A DNA stretch of 64,000 nucleotides from Candidatus Riflebacteria bacterium HGW-Riflebacteria-1. GTDB taxonomy: Bacteria; Muiribacteriota; Ozemobacteria; Ozemobacterales; Ozemobacteraceae. The position numbers and the translations under genes are program-made. The notes under the pieces were generated by a model. It saw only the letters and a list, made by a program, of their open reading frames with translations. It did not search any database and had not been told where the DNA came from. Location of the stretch: assembly GCA_002839445.1 (NCBI GenBank), contig PGYB01000005.1, forward strand, positions 186,001 through 250,000, written 5' to 3'. How positions within the stretch are numbered: position 1 is the stretch's first letter; the number at the start of each line of letters is the position of its first letter. Shown piece after piece: positions 8,828 through 16,739 of the stretch.

Positions 8828-9742
8828 ATGGGCCAGAATGAACGGAAAATGAAGGTATTGATTGTCGAAGACGACACGTTTTCGCGACAGTACATGAGTT
8901 CGCTTGTTCGTCTGGGCGATTATGAAGTGCTTGAAGCCCGCGATGGTGCTGAAGGTCTGCTTATGTTCGAAACACACGCTCCCGACCTCATTTTTTCAGA
9001 TATTTCGATGCCGATAATGGACGGGTTGGAGATGCTCGAGCGCATTCGGCGCAAGTCACACGATACTATCGTCGTTATGACGACGGCTTTTGGCAACCCT
9101 GAGTTTACTCTCAAGGCGCTTCGCTTGCGGGCTAATGATTATCTGGTAAAGCCGGTCATTCCGAAAGATATCATTGCCAACCTCAAAAAGTATGCAGCCG
9201 TACTCGCGGCGCGTTCGGTTGAGCGCGAGGTGATCGGCTTTATTCTTGAGCGTTACCTCAAGTTGAGTCTCGACAACCGACTCGAGGTTCTTGGCATCGT
9301 TGCTGACCGTCTGATGCAGGAGACAGAGGGACACATTCTGCCTGCCGATCGCATGGGTGTTCGGCTTGGCCTGCTTGAAATCATTATCAATGCAATAGAA
9401 CATGGCAATCTTGGTATCACCTACTGTGACAAGACAGCGGCGATAGAAAGCAAGAGTATTGACCTGGGTGATCTCGTCGCGCAACGAACGAGCCAGGAAC
9501 CATATCGCAGTCGTCGCGTGCAGATTCAGTTTCAGATGAATGCCGAAATGTGCGAATGGGTGATTACTGACGAAGGCGAAGGCTTTGACTGGCGCAGTGT
9601 TCCTGACCCGAATGATCCTGCCAATCTTATGTCTATGCATGGCCGCGGCATATTGCTGGCGCGTCTAAACTTCGATGAGGTGCTGTTTCTAGAACGTGGC
9701 AATAAGGTCGTTCTGCGCAAGAAGCTTATTCAGCCGGGCTAA
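8828..9742 (+). CDS. Response regulator fused to RsbW-type ATPase domain
   Basis: A two-domain signalling protein of 304 residues. Residues 9-125 are a CheY-like receiver with acidic residues D15/D16, phosphoacceptor D58 (SDISMP), T85 and K108 (LVKP). A central helical stretch follows. Residues about 180-304 form a GHKL ATPase module of the anti-sigma kinase type: N-box EIIINAIEHGN, then DEGEGFDW and GRGILLAR. No HisKA box is present. Family knowledge: such ATPases phosphorylate anti-sigma antagonists or bind sigma factors, so phosphorylation of the receiver may switch a partner on or off. No antagonist or sigma gene is adjacent. The ATG at 8828 is chosen because AGGGGG lies just before it; starts at 8777 or 8849 are possible. 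Confidence 0.85.
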   Translation: MGQNERKMKVLIVEDDTFSRQYMSSLVRLGDYEVLEARDGAEGLLMFETHAPDLIFSDISMPIMDGLEMLERIRRKSHDTIVVMTTAFGNPEFTLKALRLRANDYLVKPVIPKDIIANLKKYAAVLAARSVEREVIGFILERYLKLSLDNRLEVLGIVADRLMQETEGHILPADRMGVRLGLLEIIINAIEHGNLGITYCDKTAAIESKSIDLGDLVAQRTSQEPYRSRRVQIQFQMNAEMCEWVITDEGEGFDWRSVPDPNDPANLMSMHGRGILLARLNFDEVLFLERGNKVVLRKKLIQPG

Positions 9743-9751
9743 CTCTTCTGC

Positions 9752-9780
9752 TTGGCTAAGCAGATGGCTGCTGTTATAAT
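9752..9780 (+). promoter_or_regulatory. Consensus promoter abutting the start codon (leaderless type)
   Basis: TTGGCT (9752-9757), a 17-base spacer and a perfect TATAAT (9775-9780). The downstream ATG begins at 9788, seven bases after the -10 box, where transcription would start. No Shine-Dalgarno sequence fits between, so the mRNA is probably leaderless. Confidence 0.7.
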
Positions 9781-9787
9781 TACCTCT

Positions 9788-12097
9788 ATGAAAAAAAATA
9801 TCACCGCAACAATATGTCTGTTGTTTTTTTTGCTTATACATGCCGGCGTTCTTGCGCAGACTGGTGGTTGGAGCGGCCCTTCTTCTAAAGAAGCGTTCGA
9901 TAAACCCAATCTGCACACGGCAAAAGATTTGTATCGCATGGCCCGCGAAGCGATGGCCTCGGGGTATCTCGACGATTCCCGTCTGTTTGCTCTGCGTCTG
10001 TTTTTTGATGGTAACCGCAGTCAAGATCTTCTGAATCTTCTTGGTGTCATCGAATTACAGGCCGAGCAGCCACTGCTGGCTTCTGAATGGCTCCGGCGCG
10101 CCAGCGCTTTGTCAATCAGCAACAAGGTTGGTCAGCGTTACCTGACCCGTCTGCCTTCACGACCACGGCCGATCCCGGTAGATCAGACCAAACTTGCTGA
10201 CCATTTCAGCGAAATTTCTGAAGCCTTGCCCCGGTTGCAGGATCGTCTTGCCAACCCAAAACTGCATTTTGGCTCTATCATGAAGGCTCTTGAACGCGGC
10301 CAGGTTTATCTGGCACTGGCGTTATCAGAAGAATACGAAAAAAAGTACCCCGGCCCCGATGGCTCGGCTTTAACGGCTTTGTGTGCATGGTATCTTGGCC
10401 GCAATCGTGATGCCCTGAATATCATTCAGAACCAGCAGCAGAAAGCGCCGCATCACAGCATACTGCTGTTTGTTAAGGCAATGATCGAAGACAAAAATCC
10501 TGGCAGTTCGTCAGGCAGCTTTTTCAGGGCCCTTTACGATCTCGACCAGTGGACACGTGCTCTTTCGCTGGTAGATCAATTCAGCAAAGCCAACCCGTCA
10601 TCTCCTGATGCTTACATTACTCAGGCGCGTATCATGCTTGATCTTAACAAAGTCCGCGAAGCTGGCCAGGCGTTGCAGGATGCCGGCGTTCGTGACCCCG
10701 GAAATCCCGAGATCGACCTGCTGTGGGTTGCTTACCTGCTTCAGCGCAACGAAAAAGATAAAGCGGCGACCCGTCTGGCGCGCGCTTTCAGGCGTGGCTA
10801 CAATATGCCTTCTGTCAGCCTTACTGCTGCTCTGTTTGCTCTGCAAAATGGCCGAATGAATGAAGTTAATGTGATAATTTCTGATGCCATGAGTTCGCGC
10901 CCGTTTACCGATCCTGAAGCATATTCAATCTACATAACATTGCTGCTGATGACTGATAGAACAGCTGATGCGCGCAACGCCCTCGATGAGTGGAAAAACC
11001 GCGTTGCCGAACGCAGCATGCTGTGCTATCTCGAAGCATTCTATTTTTTCAAGACGGGTGACAATCAGCACGCGCTCGAATGGCTGCGCAAAGGCTTTCA
11101 GATGAACCCGAACCGTATCGGCATTCTGCAGTTTCTTGCGGGATTTCCGGCCCTTGGCGATGATCCCAGGCTGTTTGCCGAGGTAAACAATCGACTCGCC
11201 GCTGCTTCTTTGCCAGGCTATTCAGAAATTCCGGTGCCTGAATCGCTGCCAGCGACAGTGCCAGCAGTTGCCGCTGCGGCCTCGTCGCAGGGTTCAACCG
11301 AAATATCGGGTGACGGCAAGTTTCAGATCACACTGGGGCCTGGCATAGACTCGTCTGCCCGCAACATTCTTGGCTCTGAACTGGCAAGAATGTATGAGCG
11401 CATTGCTTCGCGCATTGGCACTTTGACTGTGCCAATTTTCATCAACTTTATATCGGCCGAAGGTCTCGGCCCTACCATTGCGCTGTATGAATCGGCAAAC
11501 ATGGTGGTGACTGTGACCACTGTTTATTACGACGGCGAAATGATCAGAAACATCATTCTCGCCAACTTTGACGCGCTTGGTGACGATGAACTGGGCACTC
11601 TCATCGAAGAGCTGCCTGGGCATCTACTGGCCGGCGAGGTGACCAGGCTGATCATACAGATTCTGATTCCCGAAGCCAAGACCAACCGCACGGCGACCGC
11701 CTGGATGCAGCATGGCCTTGCCGAGATTCTTGCGGCCAGTTCGATGGCGCAGCGCTACCGTCTGCTGGTAGCTCAGAAGAGCCTAAATTCAGAAGTCGCT
11801 AAACTAGCCTCTTCGAATATGCTCAACAGCATTTTTTCTGAGGGTTATACCTCGCCGGCAGTATTCGAAACTGCGACCGCGCAGGCATATCTGATGACGG
11901 CATTTTTGATCAAGCGTTCAGGCAGTCTGGAAAAGGGCTGTCGCGATATGATGCGCCTGATCGAGCTGGTCAGCAAGGGCGGAGCTTTCGCCGACGCGCT
12001 GAATCAAACCTTCAAGATCAGCGAGGCAGATTTCGACAAGGGCTGGAAAGAATCGGCATACTGGGCTCTCAAACAGGGTGCACCCTACGAGTGGTGA
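9788..12097 (+). CDS. Exported TPR protein with a degenerate MA-type peptidase domain
   Basis: A 769-residue protein with a signal peptide (MKK, hydrophobic core, cleavage near AQ at 24). Residues about 45-480 are helical TPR-like repeats, many with the A..L..... pattern. A low-complexity Ala/Val/Pro stretch lies near 485-510. The C-terminal part (about 520-769) resembles the peptidase MA fold. It keeps a WMQHGLAEIL segment, like the W.xEGLAE helix, but where HExxH should be it has AGEVTR, so both zinc ligands look lost. It is probably a structural or binding module, not a protease. The ATG at 9788 is chosen over an upstream in-frame start because it gives the signal peptide and fits the promoter. 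It converges with the next gene 6 bases away. Confidence 0.75.
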   Translation: MKKNITATICLLFFLLIHAGVLAQTGGWSGPSSKEAFDKPNLHTAKDLYRMAREAMASGYLDDSRLFALRLFFDGNRSQDLLNLLGVIELQAEQPLLASEWLRRASALSISNKVGQRYLTRLPSRPRPIPVDQTKLADHFSEISEALPRLQDRLANPKLHFGSIMKALERGQVYLALALSEEYEKKYPGPDGSALTALCAWYLGRNRDALNIIQNQQQKAPHHSILLFVKAMIEDKNPGSSSGSFFRALYDLDQWTRALSLVDQFSKANPSSPDAYITQARIMLDLNKVREAGQALQDAGVRDPGNPEIDLLWVAYLLQRNEKDKAATRLARAFRRGYNMPSVSLTAALFALQNGRMNEVNVIISDAMSSRPFTDPEAYSIYITLLLMTDRTADARNALDEWKNRVAERSMLCYLEAFYFFKTGDNQHALEWLRKGFQMNPNRIGILQFLAGFPALGDDPRLFAEVNNRLAAASLPGYSEIPVPESLPATVPAVAAAASSQGSTEISGDGKFQITLGPGIDSSARNILGSELARMYERIASRIGTLTVPIFINFISAEGLGPTIALYESANMVVTVTTVYYDGEMIRNIILANFDALGDDELGTLIEELPGHLLAGEVTRLIIQILIPEAKTNRTATAWMQHGLAEILAASSMAQRYRLLVAQKSLNSEVAKLASSNMLNSIFSEGYTSPAVFETATAQAYLMTAFLIKRSGSLEKGCRDMMRLIELVSKGGAFADALNQTFKISEADFDKGWKESAYWALKQGAPYEW

Positions 12098-12103
12098 TCC
12101 CGA

Positions 12104-12727
12104 TCACGGCAGTTTGCAGAACTCTTCGAGACTTCTCGCGTTCATTGTCGGGTTTAGCCGTTTTTCTTCGCCAAGCGTGCGCGTTGCTGCCGGGCCGTAA
12201 TTGTGGCCGGAGCAGACAATCAGATGGTCTGGCAGCGTTTTCAGGCGTTGCAGACTGTCGAATAATTTCTGGGGATCGCTTCCATCAAGATCGGCGCGGC
12301 CACAGTCGTTAATAAATAGTGTGTCGCCGCTGACCAGCCATTTATCATCGACAAGCAGGCAGATCGCGCCCGGAGCGTGGCCGGGAGTGTGTATGCAGAC
12401 AACTTTGCGGCCGCCGACCTTGAACGTGTACCCGTCGTCAATAAGTCGGTCATAAGATGCGGCGCCATGCAGCAGCGGCGCGGTTTCGCGGTGGCATATT
12501 ATTTCGGCGCCGCTCTGTGCTTTTACCGGGTTGGCGGCGTTTATGTGATCAAAATGATGGTGGGTAAAGATGATTCTGGTCAGGTTGATTTTGAGCCGCT
12601 TTACCGCTTCCATAATTTTAACATGGTCGAAGCCGGGGTCGACGACAAAGCCTTCATGGCTCTGCGAATCGGCAAAAAGGTAGCAGAAGTTTTTCATGTT
12701 CCCGAGGCTGAGCTGTTCAAAAATCAT
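12104..12727 (-). CDS. MBL-fold metallo-hydrolase (glyoxalase II-like)
   Basis: A 207-residue cytosolic hydrolase of the metallo-beta-lactamase fold. The metal motif THHHFDH gives H56, H58, D60 and H61. Further ligands are the His of HTPGHAPG, the Asp of SGDTLF and the His of CSGHNYGP. The overall pattern matches the YcbL/GloB-like group that hydrolyses thioesters such as S-lactoylglutathione, but it lacks the long C-terminal domain of true GloB. The substrate cannot be named from sequence. GGAGG lies about 12 bases before the ATG. It is transcribed alone, convergent with the TPR gene. Confidence 0.87.
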   Translation of the reverse strand: MIFEQLSLGNMKNFCYLFADSQSHEGFVVDPGFDHVKIMEAVKRLKINLTRIIFTHHHFDHINAANPVKAQSGAEIICHRETAPLLHGAASYDRLIDDGYTFKVGGRKVVCIHTPGHAPGAICLLVDDKWLVSGDTLFINDCGRADLDGSDPQKLFDSLQRLKTLPDHLIVCSGHNYGPAATRTLGEEKRLNPTMNARSLEEFCKLP

Positions 12728-12831
12728 CCTGCTGTTTCCTCCATAATCGTCATTGTTTCATGTTACCATACTCGGAGTTCAAGATCTTTGTCTACATTGA
12801 AACAGCCGGCGTTGCCGGGTAGCAGGCGGCA

Positions 12832-13392
12832 ATGAATATTATTACACATGCTTTTATCGGTTGGAGCGCGGGTGTGCGAATCAGCACCCGGGCCGGCGAT
12901 ATTGCTCTGATAACCGCGGCATCGCTGCTGCCTGATATCGATGCTTTTGGCGCGGTCATCGACATTATTAACGGCGGCGAAGCCGTTTATTTTAGCAGCT
13001 TTCATCATAAATTCGGGCATTGCCTGCCGTTCTGCCTGCTGTTGCTGCCAGTTGTATACTGGCTCAGTCGCAGAAATCTGCGTCTGACAGCGTGGTTTGC
13101 CGGCGTTTTTCATCTGCATCTGCTCTGCGACATCATTGGCGCGCGCGGGCCTGATGGTTATCAGTGGCCGGTTTACTATCTGTGGCCATTTTCTGAAACT
13201 GGCCTGACCTGGTCAGGACAGTGGCATATCAATGCCTGGCCAAACATTCTGATAACCTGCCTGCTGCTTGTTGATTTTCTCAGGCAGGCGGCTCAGATTG
13301 GTTTCACGCCTCTTCGTCTTGTTTCACGTGAAGCGGACAGTGTACTGGTGAGCACATTACAGAAGCGATTTGGCGGGCGTAATGAACCATAA
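12832..13392 (+). CDS. YdjM-like (DUF457) membrane-associated metal-dependent hydrolase
   Basis: A 186-residue protein with the family His/Asp pattern: H6 in the first helix (ITHAFIG), SLLPDIDAF, a HHKFGH box, and HLHLLCDIIG. Two or three hydrophobic segments suggest an inner-membrane location. The family (PF04307) is often called a metal-dependent hydrolase on motif grounds; its substrate is unknown. A short CCGGC/GCCGG hairpin and an AGGCGG ribosome site precede the ATG. Its end overlaps the next gene by 11 bases, so the two are probably co-translated. Confidence 0.75.
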   Translation: MNIITHAFIGWSAGVRISTRAGDIALITAASLLPDIDAFGAVIDIINGGEAVYFSSFHHKFGHCLPFCLLLLPVVYWLSRRNLRLTAWFAGVFHLHLLCDIIGARGPDGYQWPVYYLWPFSETGLTWSGQWHINAWPNILITCLLLVDFLRQAAQIGFTPLRLVSREADSVLVSTLQKRFGGRNEP

Positions 13393-14524
13393 TATCGCAG
13401 CCGAAAACGGGTCTGTGTTCGAAAGTGGTCTCTACGTGCATGTTCCATTCTGTCTGCACAAGTGCGATTATTGCGGGTTTTACTCGCAGGTTCCGGGGCA
13501 GTTTTCGATCGACCGTTATCTTGACAGACTTTCAGTTGAGGCGGCCGAGCGGATAGATCTGCAGCGTCATGTGTTCAAGACCGTTTTTGTCGGCGGCGGT
13601 AACCCGACCTGCATCGGACTGGAACATCTGAAGCGTCTCGTCGACACTATTATGTCTTATCTGCCAGACAAGCAGGCGCTGCAGGAGTGGACCTTTGAAA
13701 GCAACCCGGAAACCCTGACCCGCGAAATGGTAGATTTTCTTGCCACGTTGCCGTCGATAAGGCTCAGTATTGGCATACAGCGGCTTAGAGACGATGAATT
13801 GTCGGTTCTCGGCCGGCGCGCCAGCATGGATTCGGTTAACCGGGCTCTCGATACTGTTTTTTCGCGCATTAAAAACGTTGGCGGCGATTTTATCATGGGT
13901 GTGCCGGGATGCCTGTCATTGGCTGAAGACCTGCACGTTCTTGTTAAAAAATACCCGTTCAGTCACATTTCTGCTTACTTTCTTACGGTTGAGGCGAACA
14001 CCCCACTGCAGAAAGCTGTGGCCAGCGGTCTATTGCCTGATCCTGCCGATATTGACGCGAGCGAACTTTATGAAATCAGAGACGCGCTGCTAGCCTGTGG
14101 TTTTGAGCATTACGAGATATCTAATTACGCGCGGCCGGGCTTGCGCTGCCTGCATAACCTCAATTACTGGCAGGCTGGCGGTTATATCGGGCTCGGGCCG
14201 GCGGCGGTTTCAAGTGGCTCTGACACACGTCTGGCCAATGTTGCTGATCTGGCGCGCTGGTTGCAGGGCAAGGCCCCTTCGCTTGAACGGTTGTCGCAAA
14301 AAGACCGTCGCAATGAACATCTGATGTTAAGCTTGCGTTTACTGCGCGACGGACTCGATACTGTTGATTTTGAGCGACATTTTGGCCGCCAGGCAGATGA
14401 ATTTTACACAACTCTGGCCGGTCATATCGCCTCTGGCAATCTTTTGCGTTATGATAATCGTGTCAGACTTACTGACCAGGGGTTGAGAATTGCCGATGAA
14501 ATAATGGCAAGCCTGTTTATATGA
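13382..14524 (+). CDS. hemW: HemW-like radical SAM protein (coproporphyrinogen oxidase-like)
   Basis: A 380-residue radical SAM protein. C24, C28 and C31 form CxxxCxxC (HVPFCLHKCDYCGFYS) for the 4Fe-4S cluster and SAM. A GGG box follows, written GGGNPT here in place of the usual GGGTPS. The segments ESNPET, RLSIGIQ and EHYEISNYARPG are typical of HemW and HemN relatives. Family knowledge: HemW inserts or carries heme and is not an oxidase. The frame begins with a TTG at 13370, but the ATG at 13382 gives the usual short N-terminus. It overlaps the YdjM-like gene by 11 bases and is followed 18 bases later by the protease gene. Confidence 0.85.
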   Translation: MNHNIAAENGSVFESGLYVHVPFCLHKCDYCGFYSQVPGQFSIDRYLDRLSVEAAERIDLQRHVFKTVFVGGGNPTCIGLEHLKRLVDTIMSYLPDKQALQEWTFESNPETLTREMVDFLATLPSIRLSIGIQRLRDDELSVLGRRASMDSVNRALDTVFSRIKNVGGDFIMGVPGCLSLAEDLHVLVKKYPFSHISAYFLTVEANTPLQKAVASGLLPDPADIDASELYEIRDALLACGFEHYEISNYARPGLRCLHNLNYWQAGGYIGLGPAAVSSGSDTRLANVADLARWLQGKAPSLERLSQKDRRNEHLMLSLRLLRDGLDTVDFERHFGRQADEFYTTLAGHIASGNLLRYDNRVRLTDQGLRIADEIMASLFI

Positions 14525-14542
14525 CGCTTATGGAGGCCAGTT

Positions 14543-15337
14543 TTGCTTAACCGGGGATTGAGAATCTGTGTTCTGCTTCTGCTGTGCCTGTGCGTAGGAG
14601 TGCCGGCCGCGTCGAACAATATTGATGCGGTAATGCGTTCTGTTGTTGCGCTGAGCGGTCAGAGCAGCGGTGGTGAGACGGTTTTTGCCAGCGCTTTTAT
14701 GGTTGAAGCGCGCGAACGCAACCGGGTCTGGCTGGTCAGCAGCGCGCACAGTTTTGCTTCAATCACCGGAGACTTCGCGCGAGTTAGTCTGCGACGTTTT
14801 GAGCGTAATATTTATCGGCCACTGCCTTTTCAGGTGCGTATTCGCGCCGGTGGTCGCGCGCTGTATTTCACTCACCAGAATTTTGACCTCGCCGCGATAA
14901 AGATAGAGCTTCCGGCTGAGGCTGATTACTGCGTGCTTTCGCGCGATTTTATCGCTGATGAAAAACAGTTAAAACGTGTTGCCGCCGGTGCCGGCACACA
15001 GGTGCTTATTCCCGGGTTCCCATACGGAGAGTCCTGTAATGATGCAGGCTTTGCTTTTGCCCGCAGCGGTGTTATCTCCAGTTTTCCGCTGTGTCCGGCG
15101 AGTATCTACCCGATATTTCATGTTGATTTCGAAGTTTTTGCCGGCTACAGTGGCGCTCCGGTAATATTTGCCGGTTCTGGTGGCGCTTTGCTTCTGGGCA
15201 TGGTGCTCGAAGAGGTTTTTCTCGAAGAGTTGCGGTCGCAGAAAGGCAAAAAACAGCTGCGCACACGCAGAGGTCTCGGTCTGGCACGGGTATTGAGCGC
15301 TCCGTTGCTGGGCGATTTTATCGCCAGTCTGCGCTGA
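14543..15337 (+). CDS. Exported trypsin-like serine protease
   Basis: A 264-residue secreted protein with a signal peptide (residues 1-23, Leu/Cys/Val core). The chymotrypsin-fold triad is readable: H69 in VSSAHSF, D115 in NFDLAAIK, and S203 in AGYSGAPV. Spacing is normal for Trypsin_2-type proteases, and there is no PDZ domain. It likely acts in the periplasm. The start is a TTG at 14543, chosen because GGAGG (14532-14536) sits the right distance upstream and no ATG offers a signal peptide. It lies 18 bases after hemW and may be co-transcribed. Its 3' end overlaps the convergent next gene by 20 bases. Substrate unknown. Confidence 0.8.
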   Translation: MLNRGLRICVLLLLCLCVGVPAASNNIDAVMRSVVALSGQSSGGETVFASAFMVEARERNRVWLVSSAHSFASITGDFARVSLRRFERNIYRPLPFQVRIRAGGRALYFTHQNFDLAAIKIELPAEADYCVLSRDFIADEKQLKRVAAGAGTQVLIPGFPYGESCNDAGFAFARSGVISSFPLCPASIYPIFHVDFEVFAGYSGAPVIFAGSGGALLLGMVLEEVFLEELRSQKGKKQLRTRRGLGLARVLSAPLLGDFIASLR

Positions 15338-16544
15338 TTTCGGCCTGTACAGCATCGGCAAAGCTTACCAGATCAATCAGTCGGTCTTCACTGTTGATTA
15401 CCTGAATCTTGCGGCTGGCAAAAAGCTTTTGCGCGGTTTCTATTTCGCTTTGCGCCTGTTCAGCCTGGTTTTTCAGCTTAAAAGCCCTGATTCTATAGAG
15501 ATACATGTGCGGCGCCAATATGCCCTCGGGGCTGGTTTTAAGATACTCGGCTGTCCAGTATAGTGCCTGGTCAGGGTTGTTGAGCTTGTCGAACGACAGT
15601 CGCACCAGGCTGGCAATGGCCTCGTCTGACCAGACATTCGTTCTGCCAAAACGCTCGATAAAAGCCACATAGCTTTCTTTTGCCTTATCATATTCATTGA
15701 GGCGGCGATCGAGAATCCATGCCATGCGATAGGTGACTGAGTCGAGGTAGCGGTAATTGGGGAAGCGTTCTGTGAGGTGTCTGAGAGTCTCATAGGCTGC
15801 GGCCGGCTCAAGAAAGGTGCGCAGCTGAATTTCGGCGCGGTAATACAGAATAAGTGCGGGTCTGAAAAACACCACCCAACCAGAAAAGGCCAGACTCAAA
15901 ATAAACACACACAACAAAGCCATACGGTTAAGCCTGGTAGCGCGCACTCGGTTGTTTCTTATCTGCTCGCCGTCATAGCGAAGCGATTCGAGCGTACTGC
16001 CAAGACTCGAAGGTGATTCCTTAACGTTTTTCATCAGCTCTGAGCTGAATCGCTGCACGTTGCCGCGCGAAATTTCTAGAATCCAGTTGAAAACGTGAAT
16101 GAGTGAAGAAGCGAATTGTAGAGTCACTGCTACCAGCATCGAAGCAAAGCAGGCGAAGAAAAATGAAGTGGTATCCTGGCCGGTCAGGCCCAGCCAGGCG
16201 TTCCAGAAGCCGCGGCCGAGAATCTGGTTAGACAAACCAAGAAACAGCCAGGCGCACGCGGTAATCGTGCTGACAACCGTCATCGGGTAGCACCAGAGAA
16301 TAAAGGTCGGGTAAGCAATCCGCATGGCCGTAGCCAGTTTGTCAGTAAGATAGCCGGCAGTCTGGCAGATGAGAATAAAGAATAAAAAAAAGACGGTGAC
16401 CATTGCTGCTGGCCCGGGCAGGCGCAACAGCAGCTTTTGTGAGCCAAGCAGCAAAACCGCGACAAAAACGCACGCCGAAAAAGGCACCAGCCATTTAAGG
16501 CGTAGTTCAAAAATATTCGCTGTTAACAGATTTTCCTGCTGCAT
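15318..16544 (-). CDS. Polytopic membrane protein with C-terminal TPR-like repeats
   Basis: A 408-residue protein. Residues about 15-165 hold four hydrophobic helices and a further one lies near 205-228. The rest, about 230-400, is helical with TPR-like units (YETLRHLTERFPN, AKESYVAFIERFG, ALYWTAEYLKTSP). The membrane half loosely resembles Yip1-type integral domains, but I cannot assign a family. The soluble half probably binds partner proteins on one face of the membrane. Single gene, convergent with the protease gene. Function unknown. Confidence 0.75.
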   Translation of the reverse strand: MQQENLLTANIFELRLKWLVPFSACVFVAVLLLGSQKLLLRLPGPAAMVTVFFLFFILICQTAGYLTDKLATAMRIAYPTFILWCYPMTVVSTITACAWLFLGLSNQILGRGFWNAWLGLTGQDTTSFFFACFASMLVAVTLQFASSLIHVFNWILEISRGNVQRFSSELMKNVKESPSSLGSTLESLRYDGEQIRNNRVRATRLNRMALLCVFILSLAFSGWVVFFRPALILYYRAEIQLRTFLEPAAAYETLRHLTERFPNYRYLDSVTYRMAWILDRRLNEYDKAKESYVAFIERFGRTNVWSDEAIASLVRLSFDKLNNPDQALYWTAEYLKTSPEGILAPHMYLYRIRAFKLKNQAEQAQSEIETAQKLFASRKIQVINSEDRLIDLVSFADAVQAEISADWR

Positions 16545-16739
16545 GCCTCAAAAATACAACAGAACCACCCTCATTGCCAATCCCCGCTGTGCATTAGAAC
16601 AGCAAACTTTACCAGGGCAAATAATGAAAGTGTTGCGTGCATAAAATCGCAGATTGAATTTTGCACTTATAAATTCTGCTGAATCTGTCGATAAAGGAGT
16701 TGAGCATTCATATTCCCTAAGGAAAAAGATAAGAAAAGA

